A stretch of 11,355 bases of DNA from an uncultured Bacteroidota bacterium (GCA_946479055.1 CAMLEX010000091.1:1-11355), one strand, 5' to 3'. Numbered from the stretch's first letter, positions 1-7,854 are shown. The notes: generated by a model from the letters alone, not told the origin. Translations and numbers: made by a program.

Positions 1-571
1 TTTTGATCGTGGTAGGAGAAGGATCAGTCGCTTCACGTTTTTCATTAAAAAAATTAAGGGATAACAGATTATTGAAGCCGGTTTCCAGGTGTAGCTTTTT
101 AGTTATTCCATAAGAAAGCCCCGGATAAGCAGATAGCCCTATACCAATTCTTTTTAATTCGTCAAGGTCAGCACCAGGAAATCCGACTAATTTTTGTTTG
201 AAATAAGTTCCATTCAATCCAGCCTGTATAAAAAGATAAAAACCTTCGTTTCCTATATTTTTATATTTTCTTATAAATATTCCTGCATTATACGCATGAG
301 TCTTGTATTCCGCATCGTCAATAATTAAATTGTTATCATAAAGGTTAAATCCGGCATTTACACCCAGGACCAGGTTTTCTTTAATAGCTTTTCCAAATAC
401 GGGAGAAATATTGATAGTACTTACTTTATTGGACGTAATATCATCTGTCTTTGTTTGTTGAAAAGAACCTCCAATATCCCCTCCCAGGAATATTGAACTT
501 TTTTTGATTTGTGCGTTAGTTGAACCTACAAAAACAGACAAACTAATGATAAAGAGGTAAATTTTTCTCAT
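1..571 (-). CDS. Outer-membrane beta-barrel protein (porin-like), 3' end outside the window
   Basis: This is an open frame of 190 codons from an ATG at 571 that runs off the left edge without a stop. The first 20 residues are a clear signal peptide (MRKIYLF, a hydrophobic core, then STNAQ), so the product is exported. The mature part alternates short polar and aromatic strands with glycine turns (for example SIFLGGDIGGSF, LVLGVNAGFNLY and FYLFIQAGLNGTYF). This is the pattern of small 8-stranded outer-membrane barrels of the OMP_b-brl/porin-like families common in Bacteroidota. The gene lies downstream of serS on the same strand. A strong terminator separates them, and a likely promoter of its own overlaps that terminator. 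The family is inferred from strand pattern and signal peptide only; no ligand or function can be given. Confidence 0.75.
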   Translation of the reverse strand, partial: MRKIYLFIISLSVFVGSTNAQIKKSSIFLGGDIGGSFQQTKTDDITSNKVSTINISPVFGKAIKENLVLGVNAGFNLYDNNLIIDDAEYKTHAYNAGIFIRKYKNIGNEGFYLFIQAGLNGTYFKQKLVGFPGADLDELKRIGIGLSAYPGLSYGITKKLHLETGFNNLLSLNFFNEKREATDPSPTTIK

Positions 572-606
572 GGCGTTGATTTTTGATTTAATAAAAAAAT
601 TCAACG

Positions 607-634
607 CAAATATTGAAAACAAAAAAGGAAGCAA
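607..634 (-). promoter_or_regulatory. Candidate promoter of the barrel gene
   Basis: On the minus strand a TTG (634-632) is followed after 17 bases by AATATTTG (614-607), one mismatch from the Bacteroidota -7 consensus TAnnTTTG. Transcription would start near 602, giving a leader of about 30 bases before the ATG at 571. The TTG lies inside the stem of the serS terminator. Confidence 0.4.
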
Positions 635-654
635 CACCAGGTATTACTCCCTTT
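615..654 (-). terminator. Intrinsic terminator of serS
   Basis: Read on the minus strand, bases 654-641 pair with 637-624 in an unbroken 14-bp stem (GGGAG with CTTCC in its lower half) around a 3-base loop. The U-rich tract TTTTTTGTTTTC follows. Three of the pairs are G-U, possible only in minus-strand RNA, so the structure acts in the serS direction. It lies about 50 bases after the serS stop. Confidence 0.8.
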
Positions 655-705
655 AACGAACAATTATCCTAAGTAAAACAGAAATCTTAAACCACATGCA
701 GCATA

Positions 706-1977
706 TTAAGAAATACTTGCTGACCCAAAATAACTGTGCAAGACTTCCGGTATTTTAATATCATTTTCTGTTTGATTGTTTTCCAGCAAACAAGCCAGTA
801 TTCTTGGCAAAGCCAATGAACTTCCGTTCAACGAATGAACTAACTGCGGTTTTCCTCCGGCATCTTTGAAACGGATCTTCATCCTGTTGGTTTGAAAAGC
901 TTCAAAATTGCTAACTGAACTTACCTCCAGCCATCTTTCCTGCGCAGCACTATGCACTTCAAAATCGTAAGTAAGCGCTGAAGTAAAACTCATATCACCG
1001 CCACATAATTTTAAGATGCGATAGGGCAGATTTAATGTATTCAATAATTTTTCTACATGGCTGACCATTTCTTCCAGTACATCATAACTTCTATCCGGAT
1101 GCACCAACTGAACTAATTCCACTTTATCAAACTGGTGTAAGCGGTTCAGGCCTCGAACATCTTTACCATAACTTCCGGCTTCACGCCGAAAACAAGGAGT
1201 GTACGCCGTCATTTTTACCGGCAGATCAGAATCTTTTAAAATTTCATCACGGTAAATATTTGTAAGCGGAACTTCGGATGTAGGGATCAGGTAAAAATTA
1301 TCTTCAGTAGCATGATACATCTGCCCTTCTTTATCCGGCAACTGGCCCGTACCATAGGCAGAGGCTTCATTTACCATCAATGGTGGCTGATATTCTATAT
1401 ATCCGGCAGCAGTATTAAAATCAAGAAAATACTGGATGAGTGCCCGCTGTATTTTAGCTCCTTTATTTACATATACAGGAAACCCACTACCCGTTATTTT
1501 ATTCCCCAATTCAAAATCTATAAGATTATATTTTTTTGCAAGATCCCAATGTGGTACGGCATTTTCCGGAAGTTGGGGCCTATTGCCACCTTCTCTTACT
1601 AGCACGTTATCTTCCGGCGTTTTTCCAGCAGGTACTTTTGCAGACGGAAGATTGGGCAGCTTTACAAGTGTTTCCTGCAATTGTTTTTCCGTTTCAGCCA
1701 ATTTGTCTGTAATTGGCTGCAATAAAGATTTTAATGAAACAACTTCCGCTTTTCGTGATTCTGCGTCTTCCTTTTGGCCTTTTGCCATCAACTGGCCTAT
1801 ATCCTTTGAAGCGGTATTTATTTTTGATTGTGTTGTATCAAATTCTAACTGTAATTTTTTTCGCTGATCATCTAGCACAACAACCTCATCAACAAGGTTG
1901 ATTTCTTTAAAATTCTTAATACCTAATCTATCTTTTACTGCCTGCGGATTTTGACGTAATACCTGTAGCTGCAACAT
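706..1977 (-). CDS. serS: Seryl-tRNA synthetase
   Basis: The enzyme charges tRNA-Ser with serine in the cytoplasm (class II aminoacyl-tRNA synthetase). The 423-residue length is normal for bacterial SerRS. Residues about 30-105 form the long antiparallel coiled-coil arm that grips the tRNA, with many Lys, Glu, Gln and Leu residues. The catalytic core follows: the TSE serine-binding loop at 233-235 (IPTSEVPLTN), motif 2 at about 262-286 (CFRREAGSYGKDVRG, then LHQFDKVE) and motif 3 at about 383-401 (LNGSSLALPRILACLLEN, with the ATP-binding Arg at 392). The ATG at 1977 opens the expected N-terminus (MLQLQVLRQNPQAV). A textbook promoter lies just upstream and a strong terminator downstream, so the gene is probably transcribed alone. 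Confidence 0.98.
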   Translation of the reverse strand: MLQLQVLRQNPQAVKDRLGIKNFKEINLVDEVVVLDDQRKKLQLEFDTTQSKINTASKDIGQLMAKGQKEDAESRKAEVVSLKSLLQPITDKLAETEKQLQETLVKLPNLPSAKVPAGKTPEDNVLVREGGNRPQLPENAVPHWDLAKKYNLIDFELGNKITGSGFPVYVNKGAKIQRALIQYFLDFNTAAGYIEYQPPLMVNEASAYGTGQLPDKEGQMYHATEDNFYLIPTSEVPLTNIYRDEILKDSDLPVKMTAYTPCFRREAGSYGKDVRGLNRLHQFDKVELVQLVHPDRSYDVLEEMVSHVEKLLNTLNLPYRILKLCGGDMSFTSALTYDFEVHSAAQERWLEVSSVSNFEAFQTNRMKIRFKDAGGKPQLVHSLNGSSLALPRILACLLENNQTENDIKIPEVLHSYFGSASIS

Positions 1978-1994
1978 GAATCAAAAAGTTTGCG

Positions 1995-2025
1995 CAAAGG
2001 TAAAGGTTAAAGCTACAGCCACAAA
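1995..2025 (-). promoter_or_regulatory. serS promoter
   Basis: On the minus strand TTTG (2025-2022) is followed after exactly 19 bases by TACCTTTG (2002-1995), a full match to the Bacteroidota TTTG / TAnnTTTG promoter. The start of transcription should be near 1990, leaving a leader of only about 13 bases before the ATG at 1977. Confidence 0.75.
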
Positions 2026-2036
2026 GAAGGCTGGTA

Positions 2037-2070
2037 TTGACTTTATGACTCATCTGATATTCTATCTTTG
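2037..2070 (+). promoter_or_regulatory. Promoter of the small conserved hypothetical gene
   Basis: TATCTTTG at 2063-2070 matches the -7 consensus TAnnTTTG perfectly. A TTG at 2037-2039 sits 23 bases upstream, at the long end of normal spacing. Transcription would begin near 2074, so the mRNA would have almost no leader before the ATG at 2075. It is divergent from the serS promoter in the same 97-bp spacer. Confidence 0.6.
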
Positions 2071-2074
2071 TTGT

Positions 2075-2422
2075 ATGCAAATACAAGATGATCTTCAAAC
2101 AAGATGGTGGAACCTGGAAGCTAAACTGGTAGAACGATTTGGTAAAAAACCGGATCTGGAAACAATTCTTTTCCTGATCGGAATCCAGGAAACAGGTATG
2201 CTTAAAGAAAAAATAACCAAAGAGCAAAAGCAGGACCTGATGCATGTAGCTGTATGCACATTACTCATGCCAAGTGGCTATTATGAAATAGAAAAAACAG
2301 ACGAAGAAGGCTGGCCTCATTTCAAACAATTAAAACCTATGCCCGAAATGAATGCATTTGAACAGGAGAATTTTTTAAAGGATCATGTATTGTTGTATTT
2401 TGAAGAGAATGAGATTAGATAG
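2075..2422 (+). CDS. Conserved hypothetical protein
   Basis: This is a 115-residue soluble acidic protein with no signal peptide or membrane segment. It begins MQIQDDLQTRWWNLEAKL. Other notable stretches are LIGIQETG near residue 40, KEQKQDLMHVAVCTLL in the middle and GWPHFKQLKPMPEMN with a final FLKDHVLLYF helix. The blocks rich in W, H and P look like those of a conserved family; I recall similar proteins annotated as hypothetical in Bacteroidota, but no function is known to me. The frame is open upstream to an ATG at 1976. I chose 2075 because the perfect -7 element at 2063-2070 would place transcription initiation after the upstream ATG, and because residues before 2075 are basic low-complexity sequence overlapping the serS promoter. 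Confidence 0.8.
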   Translation: MQIQDDLQTRWWNLEAKLVERFGKKPDLETILFLIGIQETGMLKEKITKEQKQDLMHVAVCTLLMPSGYYEIEKTDEEGWPHFKQLKPMPEMNAFEQENFLKDHVLLYFEENEIR

Positions 2423-2449
2423 TGAGTGGGGAGTATTGAGTAGGCGAGT
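2421..2449. repeat. Degenerate heptamer array, GAGT every 7 bases
   Basis: Directly after the stop codon, four units follow each other: AGTGAGT, GGGGAGT, ATTGAGT and AGGCGAGT. GAGT recurs with a period of 7, 7 and 8 bases. The array lies in the 68-bp spacer between the hypothetical gene and the cyclophilin gene. No function can be read from it. Confidence 0.5.
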
Positions 2450-2490
2450 GGGATAAAACAGCTTTTATTAATCAACCCGTATTTATCAGC

Positions 2491-3198
2491 ATGAGAAGGA
2501 TTTTTATGTTAACTGCCGCCTTGCTTGCAGTTCAGACAGCAATGGCGCAGAAGGAAATTGTGGTGAAAAAGAAAGACAGGAAAAAAGATGTGCTTTTACA
2601 AACCAGTAATGGGGATATACTTATCCGGCTTTCTGATTCTACTCCATTGCACCGTGACAATTTTTTAAAATTAGTAAAGCAGGGATTTTATGACAGCGTA
2701 CTTTTTCACCGCATTATCAACAACTTTATGATACAGGCAGGTGATCCCGATAGCAAAAATGCACCCGCAGGTAAGCCCTTAGGAGAAGGCGGACCGGGTT
2801 ATACCGTTCCGGCAGAATTCAGTTCCTCGTTGTTTCATAAGAAAGGAGTGATTGCCGCTGCCCGTGAAGGAGATAATGTCAACCCGTCAAAAGCCAGTAA
2901 CGGCAGCCAGTTTTATATAACACAGGGAAAGAAATTTACCGATGGCGGCCTTGACACTTTGGAAACACACCGCCTTAACGGAAGAAAAATTCCGCTTGAT
3001 CAAAGAGAAGTTTATAAAACAGCTGGCGGCACTCCGCATCTTGATCAGGGTTATACGGTCTTTGGCGAAGTAATAAAAGGCTTGGATGTAATAGATACCA
3101 TTGCTGCTGTTCCCACTAGTAAAGCTGCAGACAGGGACAGGCCATTAAAAAACGTAATGATTGTGAAAGCAAAACTGGTTAAGCGAAAGAAAAAGTAA
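2491..3198 (+). CDS. Exported cyclophilin-type peptidyl-prolyl cis-trans isomerase
   Basis: The protein isomerises X-Pro bonds during folding of exported proteins. A signal peptide (residues 1-20, ending AMAQ) sends it to the periplasm or outer surface; the absence of a lipobox Cys argues against a lipoprotein. The cyclophilin domain spans about 33-232 and carries the signature FHRII at 72-76 (catalytic Arg 74), MIQAGDP at 80-86 (Gln 82), SQFYI at 139-143 and TVFGEV at 189-194. The position of the CypA tryptophan is His 183 here, a frequent change in bacteria. An extra, charged insertion of about 30 residues (148-180) precedes the last strands. A strongly basic tail (KRKKK) ends the protein. 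No clear promoter of its own is visible, so it may be read from the upstream hypothetical gene. Confidence 0.93.
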   Translation: MRRIFMLTAALLAVQTAMAQKEIVVKKKDRKKDVLLQTSNGDILIRLSDSTPLHRDNFLKLVKQGFYDSVLFHRIINNFMIQAGDPDSKNAPAGKPLGEGGPGYTVPAEFSSSLFHKKGVIAAAREGDNVNPSKASNGSQFYITQGKKFTDGGLDTLETHRLNGRKIPLDQREVYKTAGGTPHLDQGYTVFGEVIKGLDVIDTIAAVPTSKAADRDRPLKNVMIVKAKLVKRKKK

Positions 3199-3229
3199 TC
3201 TCCAGTTTAGCTTTAAATGTTCAATGCTC

Positions 3230-3247
3230 TCCCGATAGCTATCGGGA
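3230..3247. repeat. Perfect 18-bp palindrome
   Basis: TCCCGATAGCTATCGGGA is its own reverse complement over 18 bases. It sits 31 bases after the cyclophilin stop. No U-tract follows on either strand, so it is not a standard intrinsic terminator. It could be an mRNA 3'-end stabiliser, a protein-binding site or a dispersed intergenic element. Confidence 0.6.
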
Positions 3248-3324
3248 TCAATCTTCGGTATTCAATTAAACAGATATTGAACTGTTTCAGGGAAGTCCGA
3301 AAAATAAGTTTGCTTCTGAGCATT

Positions 3325-3361
3325 AAAAAAGCGGCGGTTTTAAACAAACCGTCGCTTTTTT
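3325..3361. terminator. Bidirectional terminator between the cyclophilin and receptor genes
   Basis: A 10-bp stem (3331-3340 with 3346-3355, GCGGCGGTTT against AAACCGTCGC, with one central mismatch or wobble) has a 5-base loop. It is flanked by A6 on the left and T6 on the right, so it ends with a U-tract in both directions. It lies between two convergent genes. Confidence 0.9.
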
Positions 3362-3382
3362 ATTATTTAACTGATTTATGAT

Positions 3383-5842
3383 TTATTGTCCAGTTGGCGT
3401 TCCGGTACCACCGCCGCTATTAGCTCTCTTGCTTTCATCTTCAATACCCGTATTGCGCTGGCGTGCTGCTTTTACGGTATTACTTCCAAAGCGGTAACTA
3501 AAGTTTAATTTAAGCTGTTGCATCTCACCATTTCCATTGAACCTGCTGTTTACTCCCGCAAAGTTGGTGCTGCCTCCCCATTTCATCGTTTTGAAAATAT
3601 CGCTTAGTACAGCTCTTACCGTTCCTTTACCCTTGAACAAGGTTTTTTGGAAACCGGCATCTATATATCCCATGGCTTCAGATTTGATAACACCCTGCCA
3701 AACCGATGGAGAAATATACAATCCACTTATTTCGCCTTTCCATCCTTTGCCAAGGTCAAAACTGTTTTGCATAAAGTAAGTAAATGCAAAAACTTTCTGA
3801 TTCACCTTCCTGTCACCTCCTCCAAAATCGGCTTTATAAAGGGAGTAAGAGGAATTCGCGGTAGCAAAGAAGCTATACCATTTGTACTGGAACGGATAGC
3901 TGATATTGAAGCTTACTACATCCTGTGTAGCCAGGTTTTTCTTCATCAAAAATCCTTGTGTTTTATTAATTGTATCCGGTAGCTGGGCAAAAACGTCTTG
4001 TACATGACTGTAGTTAAGTACAGTGGTCAGTTTATACTTAAAGATATTTGTCAGTCCAATGCTATTGGTGTACTGTGGTCTCAGCTCAGTATTTCCTTTC
4101 ATGTAAGTATATTCATTCAGCTTAAATTCAAATGGATTAAGATCCTGGTAAGCCGGACGGTCTATTCTGCGACTATAAGATACTGTCCATTGATTCATTG
4201 GATTTTTATTGAATGACAATGACGCACTTGGGAAAAAATCTGTGTAATCTCTTTTAAACGTAGAATCCAAATTTTTGGTGTTGCCATTTTGTGTTTCAAA
4301 TCCTGACGATATTCCCTTTGAATGCGTGTTTTCAGCCCTGACTCCAAATTGAATCATCAGGCCCTTCAATTGTTTGTTATAGTTAACATACAAGGCATTG
4401 ATATTTTCTTTATAGTCAAACACATTGTTTATAGTCAGATCATCAGAAGCAGATAAATCATCAGTACGGTTAAAGTTATTACCTGTATTAACAACGCCAA
4501 TTTTTCCACCCACACCTAGTTTGCCACCTTTAAAATTTTGCTCATAATCGACTTTTAAAGAATATAAATCAATATCGGTGGGTGCAATAATATTAGAAAT
4601 TGTATGACTAATCGGGGTCACGCCATCTTTTTCAAAATAATGATTTGGCTGATACTGGATAGAGTTGATTTTAAAAAACCCATAGTCAGCATCAATGTTC
4701 AAATCTGTTCCGTTAGCTTCTGTATGTTTGAAATTGATATTCGTATTCATATTGTCCCGCTTCATATCATTGTGATTAGTAGCATTCAGAATACGAACAA
4801 GCTCACCTGTGGGCATATAGGTAAAATACATAGGCCCCGCTGTGTTAAAATCATTTTTAGCAAGATTACCGTTTATTACCAGGCCCAATGTATTTTTCTT
4901 GTCCATAAAATAATCTATCCCTGCTTTGAAACCATGTGTATTATTTTGAAATACCATCCTATTGCTTTGGGCAAATAGTGTATCAAATTGCTCTTTCCGC
5001 AAATTGATTTTCATCAGGTAGTCGCCGTTATTATAGTTGTAGTTACCAAATAGGTTTATTTTACCATTGCGGTGATTAAGATTTACTCCGCCGTTGTATT
5101 TAGCGTAATGTCCTTGTACATAACCCAGGTTAACAGAGCCGTTTGTTCCAAACGCTTTATTTTTCTTTAACCTGATATTGATAATGCCTGCATTACCCGC
5201 TGCTTCATATTTCGCCGATGGATTGGAAATAATCTCAATGGATTCTATTTGCGCGGACTGCATACTTTTTAAATAGTTAGCAAGGTCAGCTCCGCCCAAC
5301 GGACTTGGCTTGCCATCAATATAAACCTGTACGCCGTTCTTACCAGCAAGACTTATGTTATCATCTTTATCCACTGTTACTCCCGGTGATTTACGCAATA
5401 ATTCAAGAGCATCATTACCAACTGCGTTCATCGTTCCTTCTACATTGACGATCATTTTATCTGCTCTTACTTCTATCATTGGTTTTTGAGAAGTAACAGT
5501 CACGCCCTGCAAAGAGCCTTCCTTTTTAATCATACTTAGTTCTCCTACCGATACATCACCAGAACCGGATACTTCAATTGGTTTGGAGTAAACTGGTGCA
5601 TAAGCAATGTGTGAAGTACTAACAAGGTATTGGCCAGCGGTATCTGTCTGGATACTAAACTTTCCCTGGTTATCGGTGACTGATAATTTTACTACAGAAG
5701 AATCCTTTACTTTGAGTAGGGAGACAGTTGTTTTATCTACTGCTTTTCCATCCTGATCTTTTACAATACCTGAAATTGTTTGTGCGGAAACTGCCGAATT
5801 CAGAATAACGACACTTAAAAAAAATGTAAATAGTTTTCTCAT
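3383..5842 (-). CDS. Outer-membrane beta-barrel family protein (TonB-dependent-receptor-like)
   Basis: The protein has 819 residues. A signal peptide (1-21, ending SAVSAQ) is followed by a carboxypeptidase-regulatory-like Ig fold at about 22-105 (ISGIVKDQDGKAV, then LSVTDNQGKFSI). A plug domain at about 115-230 contains ALELLRKSPGVTVD, VQVYIDGKPSP and IESIEIISNPSAKYEA. A long aromatic-rich barrel follows, with a typical NPFEFKLNEYTYMKGNTELRP stretch split by turns. This order matches the PF14905 outer-membrane barrel family of Bacteroidota. The substrate is unknown, and no SusD-like partner is beside it, so it is not a canonical Sus pair. The frame extends upstream to 5914, but the signal peptide and a perfect -7 element at 5877-5870 fix the ATG at 5842. 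The C-terminus is a Gly/Thr/Ser-rich tail. Confidence 0.92.
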   Translation of the reverse strand: MRKLFTFFLSVVILNSAVSAQTISGIVKDQDGKAVDKTTVSLLKVKDSSVVKLSVTDNQGKFSIQTDTAGQYLVSTSHIAYAPVYSKPIEVSGSGDVSVGELSMIKKEGSLQGVTVTSQKPMIEVRADKMIVNVEGTMNAVGNDALELLRKSPGVTVDKDDNISLAGKNGVQVYIDGKPSPLGGADLANYLKSMQSAQIESIEIISNPSAKYEAAGNAGIINIRLKKNKAFGTNGSVNLGYVQGHYAKYNGGVNLNHRNGKINLFGNYNYNNGDYLMKINLRKEQFDTLFAQSNRMVFQNNTHGFKAGIDYFMDKKNTLGLVINGNLAKNDFNTAGPMYFTYMPTGELVRILNATNHNDMKRDNMNTNINFKHTEANGTDLNIDADYGFFKINSIQYQPNHYFEKDGVTPISHTISNIIAPTDIDLYSLKVDYEQNFKGGKLGVGGKIGVVNTGNNFNRTDDLSASDDLTINNVFDYKENINALYVNYNKQLKGLMIQFGVRAENTHSKGISSGFETQNGNTKNLDSTFKRDYTDFFPSASLSFNKNPMNQWTVSYSRRIDRPAYQDLNPFEFKLNEYTYMKGNTELRPQYTNSIGLTNIFKYKLTTVLNYSHVQDVFAQLPDTINKTQGFLMKKNLATQDVVSFNISYPFQYKWYSFFATANSSYSLYKADFGGGDRKVNQKVFAFTYFMQNSFDLGKGWKGEISGLYISPSVWQGVIKSEAMGYIDAGFQKTLFKGKGTVRAVLSDIFKTMKWGGSTNFAGVNSRFNGNGEMQQLKLNFSYRFGSNTVKAARQRNTGIEDESKRANSGGGTGTPTGQ

Positions 5843-5869
5843 AATTGTTCCTTTTTTAGATAAGGTGCA

Positions 5870-5877
5870 CAAAGATA
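5870..5877 (-). promoter_or_regulatory. -7 element of the receptor gene
   Basis: TATCTTTG on the minus strand matches TAnnTTTG perfectly. It predicts a leader of about 24 bases before the ATG at 5842. No convincing TTTG is seen at the -33 distance, so an activator may be needed; that last point is inference. Confidence 0.55.
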
Positions 5878-6029
5878 CCAGCGTGTCATAGAACGGTAAA
5901 GTCATTGCCGACAAATGGTGTAAAAACTGGCATGAACGGCATTAATTTTTCGGTGAAATGCGAAAAAAAATCTGGGTTAACTGATTTTATAGAGCCTTTT
6001 ACCCATATTTGCGGTCTAAATCATTCATT

Positions 6030-6407
6030 ATGAATTATCCCAACAATCTTCGTTATACAAAAGATCACGAATGGATCAGCCTTGATGGTAATATTGCTAC
6101 GATTGGTATTACTGATTTTGCACAACGTGAACTGGGCGATATTGTTTATGTAGAAGTAGAAACTATTGGCAAACCGCTGGCAGCAGGAGCTGTTTTTGGA
6201 ACAGTAGAAGCCGTTAAAACTGTATCTGATCTTTTTTTACCTGTTAGCGGAATCGTGAATGAACTTAACCCTGCCTTAGGGAATGCACCTGAATTGGTTA
6301 ACAACGATCCTTATGGCGAAGGATGGATGGTGAAAATGACAGTTGACAACCCGGCTGATGTTGATAGCTTACTGGACGCAGCAGGTTACGAAAAAGTAGT
6401 GGGTTAA
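6030..6407 (+). CDS. gcvH: Glycine cleavage system H protein
   Basis: This is the lipoyl-carrying shuttle protein of the glycine cleavage complex. Its lipoamide arm moves the aminomethyl group between the P, T and L proteins in the cytoplasm. The 125-residue length is normal. The start YTKDHEWI (9-16) and the lipoylation motif [11 protein letters not shown] (57-67, with Lys 63 as the modified residue) are diagnostic, as is NDPYGEGWM near residue 94. The ATG at 6030 gives the standard N-terminus; an in-frame TTG at 6009 would add seven unneeded residues. A CATATTTG at 6004-6011, one mismatch from the -7 consensus, lies about 20 bases before the ATG and may be the promoter. The gcvP and gcvT genes are not in the window. 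No terminator is seen in the 70 bp before the next gene, so read-through is possible. Confidence 0.97.
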   Translation: MNYPNNLRYTKDHEWISLDGNIATIGITDFAQRELGDIVYVEVETIGKPLAAGAVFGTVEAVKTVSDLFLPVSGIVNELNPALGNAPELVNNDPYGEGWMVKMTVDNPADVDSLLDAAGYEKVVG

Positions 6408-6477
6408 AATCCATCGGCGCTTTAATTGCGTAAATATTAAGAACATAGAGCGATTTTATTTATAGCTAACCGACTAT

Positions 6478-7023
6478 TTGAACACTAAGCTCACATACAG
6501 TGAACAAGAACTTGTTGCTTTGCTTCAGCAACGCAATGAGTACTCGTTTGGTTACCTGTATGATAATTATTCAGGAGCCCTTTTAGGTGTAATTAGTGCT
6601 ATTGTATCTGAACAGGAAACAGCCAGGGACGTATTACAGGAAGTTTTCGTCAACATCTGGAGAAAGATCGAATCCTATGATCCGGCAAAAGGAAGACTTT
6701 TTACCTGGATGATGAACGTCGCAAGAAATGCCGCGATAGATAAATTAAGGTCAAGAGGTTACCAGGATTCTTTAAAGAACAATCCAATCTCTGGCAACGT
6801 AGAAACAAACCTTGCCGAAACCTCTACCTTACCAAAGGTGAATGATGTTGGATTAAAAACGGTTTTAACAAAACTCAAAGAAGAACATCGGTTGCTGATA
6901 GATATGTCTTATTTCCAGGGATATACCCATGATGAAATTTCAAAAATGCTTGATATCCCTTTGGGAACAGTTAAGACAAGGATACGAAGTGCATTAAGTC
7001 ATTTAAGAACAATGATCAAATAA
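6478..7023 (+). CDS. ECF-type RNA polymerase sigma factor (sigma-70 family)
   Basis: The protein has 181 residues. Sigma region 2 (about 24-94) binds core polymerase and the -10 region, with YLYDNYSGALLGVI, DVLQEVFVNIW and the end FTWMMNVARNAAIDKLR. After a variable linker, region 4 (about 127-180) holds the -35-binding helix-turn-helix, GYTHDEISKMLDIPLGTVKTRI. Only these two regions are present, which defines the ECF class. The start is unusual: an in-frame stop at 6463-6465 and the lack of any ATG before residue 78 leave TTG at 6478 as the only plausible start that keeps YSEQELVALL. The anti-sigma gene begins 3 bp after the stop, so the two are co-translated. The pairing resembles SigK/RskA. 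The signal and target genes cannot be read from the sequence. Confidence 0.93.
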   Translation: MNTKLTYSEQELVALLQQRNEYSFGYLYDNYSGALLGVISAIVSEQETARDVLQEVFVNIWRKIESYDPAKGRLFTWMMNVARNAAIDKLRSRGYQDSLKNNPISGNVETNLAETSTLPKVNDVGLKTVLTKLKEEHRLLIDMSYFQGYTHDEISKMLDIPLGTVKTRIRSALSHLRTMIK

Positions 7024-7026
7024 AAA

Positions 7027-7794
7027 GTGAACGTACAGGACTACATATCAAGTGGAATTGTTGAAAGCTATGTGCTGGGGCTTGCTTCACCTGAAGAACA
7101 AGCTGAGTTTGAAAGCATGTGCAGGCAATATCCTGAAGTATTACAGGTCCGTATTGACTTTGAGCTTTTAATGGAACAGCAGGCGATGCAAAATGCTGTG
7201 GCGCCTCCTCCTGCATTAAAACAGCGGATACTGAATGCAGCATTGTATACTGCAGACAAGGCTGCATCTATAACAAATGAGGCGCCAGTACGAAGGTTAA
7301 ATTGGCTTAAATATGCCGTTGCTGCTTGTACTGTTTTATTAGCAGGTAGCATTTATTGGAACATATCTCTATATAATAACAACAAAAAGCTGCAGGCCAA
7401 CTACCGTAATACGGTCGCTAAACTAACCAATGTAGAAAACGACCTGGCTATGCTGGTTCAAAATCCCAATGTAAAAATGGCAGCTATGAAAGGAATGGAA
7501 ATATCTCCAGCTTCTTTTGCTACCGTATACTGGGATACAACATCTAAAGACGTTTATCTTCTCATCAATAATCTTCCTACACCTGCCAGCGATAAACAAT
7601 ACCAGCTTTGGGCTCTTCTGGATGGAAAACCAATTGATGTTGGAATGATTTCAAATGATTTTTTTATCGGGCAAAAGCAATTATTGCTTCGAATGAAAAA
7701 TGCAAGCGGCGCCCAGGCTTTTGCAATTACGCTGGAGAAAAAAGGCGGCAATCCGACACCTCAAGGTCCTATGTATACGATGGGAAATCTTTAA
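7027..7794 (+). CDS. RskA-like membrane anti-sigma factor
   Basis: This is the expected inhibitor of the sigma factor encoded 3 bp upstream. The N-terminal cytoplasmic part (about 1-90) has the anti-sigma pattern ISSGIVESYVLGLASPEEQAEFE. One transmembrane helix follows at about 94-113 (LKYAVAACTVLLAGSIYW). Next come a short coiled coil (116-143) and an external RskA-type domain (about 147-255) with YQLWALLDGKPIDVG and AFAITLEKKGGNPTPQGP. There is no HxxxCxxC zinc-binding motif. The start is GTG at 7027, because the conserved NVQDYISSG begins there and no ATG is available nearby. Anti-sigma factors of this type usually release sigma after regulated proteolysis. That is family knowledge and is not shown here. 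Confidence 0.88.
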   Translation: MNVQDYISSGIVESYVLGLASPEEQAEFESMCRQYPEVLQVRIDFELLMEQQAMQNAVAPPPALKQRILNAALYTADKAASITNEAPVRRLNWLKYAVAACTVLLAGSIYWNISLYNNNKKLQANYRNTVAKLTNVENDLAMLVQNPNVKMAAMKGMEISPASFATVYWDTTSKDVYLLINNLPTPASDKQYQLWALLDGKPIDVGMISNDFFIGQKQLLLRMKNASGAQAFAITLEKKGGNPTPQGPMYTMGNL

Positions 7795-7854
7795 GTTTCA
7801 TATTACTCAAACTGTGCATTTATTTTTCAAACATATATACTTCGGGACCCAGCA

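Noticed and set aside
1312..1867. Plus-strand frames opposite serS, and similar frames opposite the receptor, the Gly-rich repeat gene and prfA
   Set aside because: They are antisense shadows of well-supported genes and show no domain-like sequence of their own.
1976..2074. Upstream extension of the hypothetical gene to the ATG at 1976
   Set aside because: It would start before the perfect -7 element at 2063-2070, overlap the serS promoter and add a basic low-complexity segment.
3261..3281. Small inverted repeat TTCAAT / ATTGAA in the spacer after the cyclophilin gene
   Set aside because: A 6-bp AT-rich stem with a 9-base loop is expected by chance and has no U-tract.
5843..5914. 24-residue upstream extension of the receptor gene
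   Set aside because: It would place the signal peptide internally, and the -7 element at 5870-5877 lies inside it.
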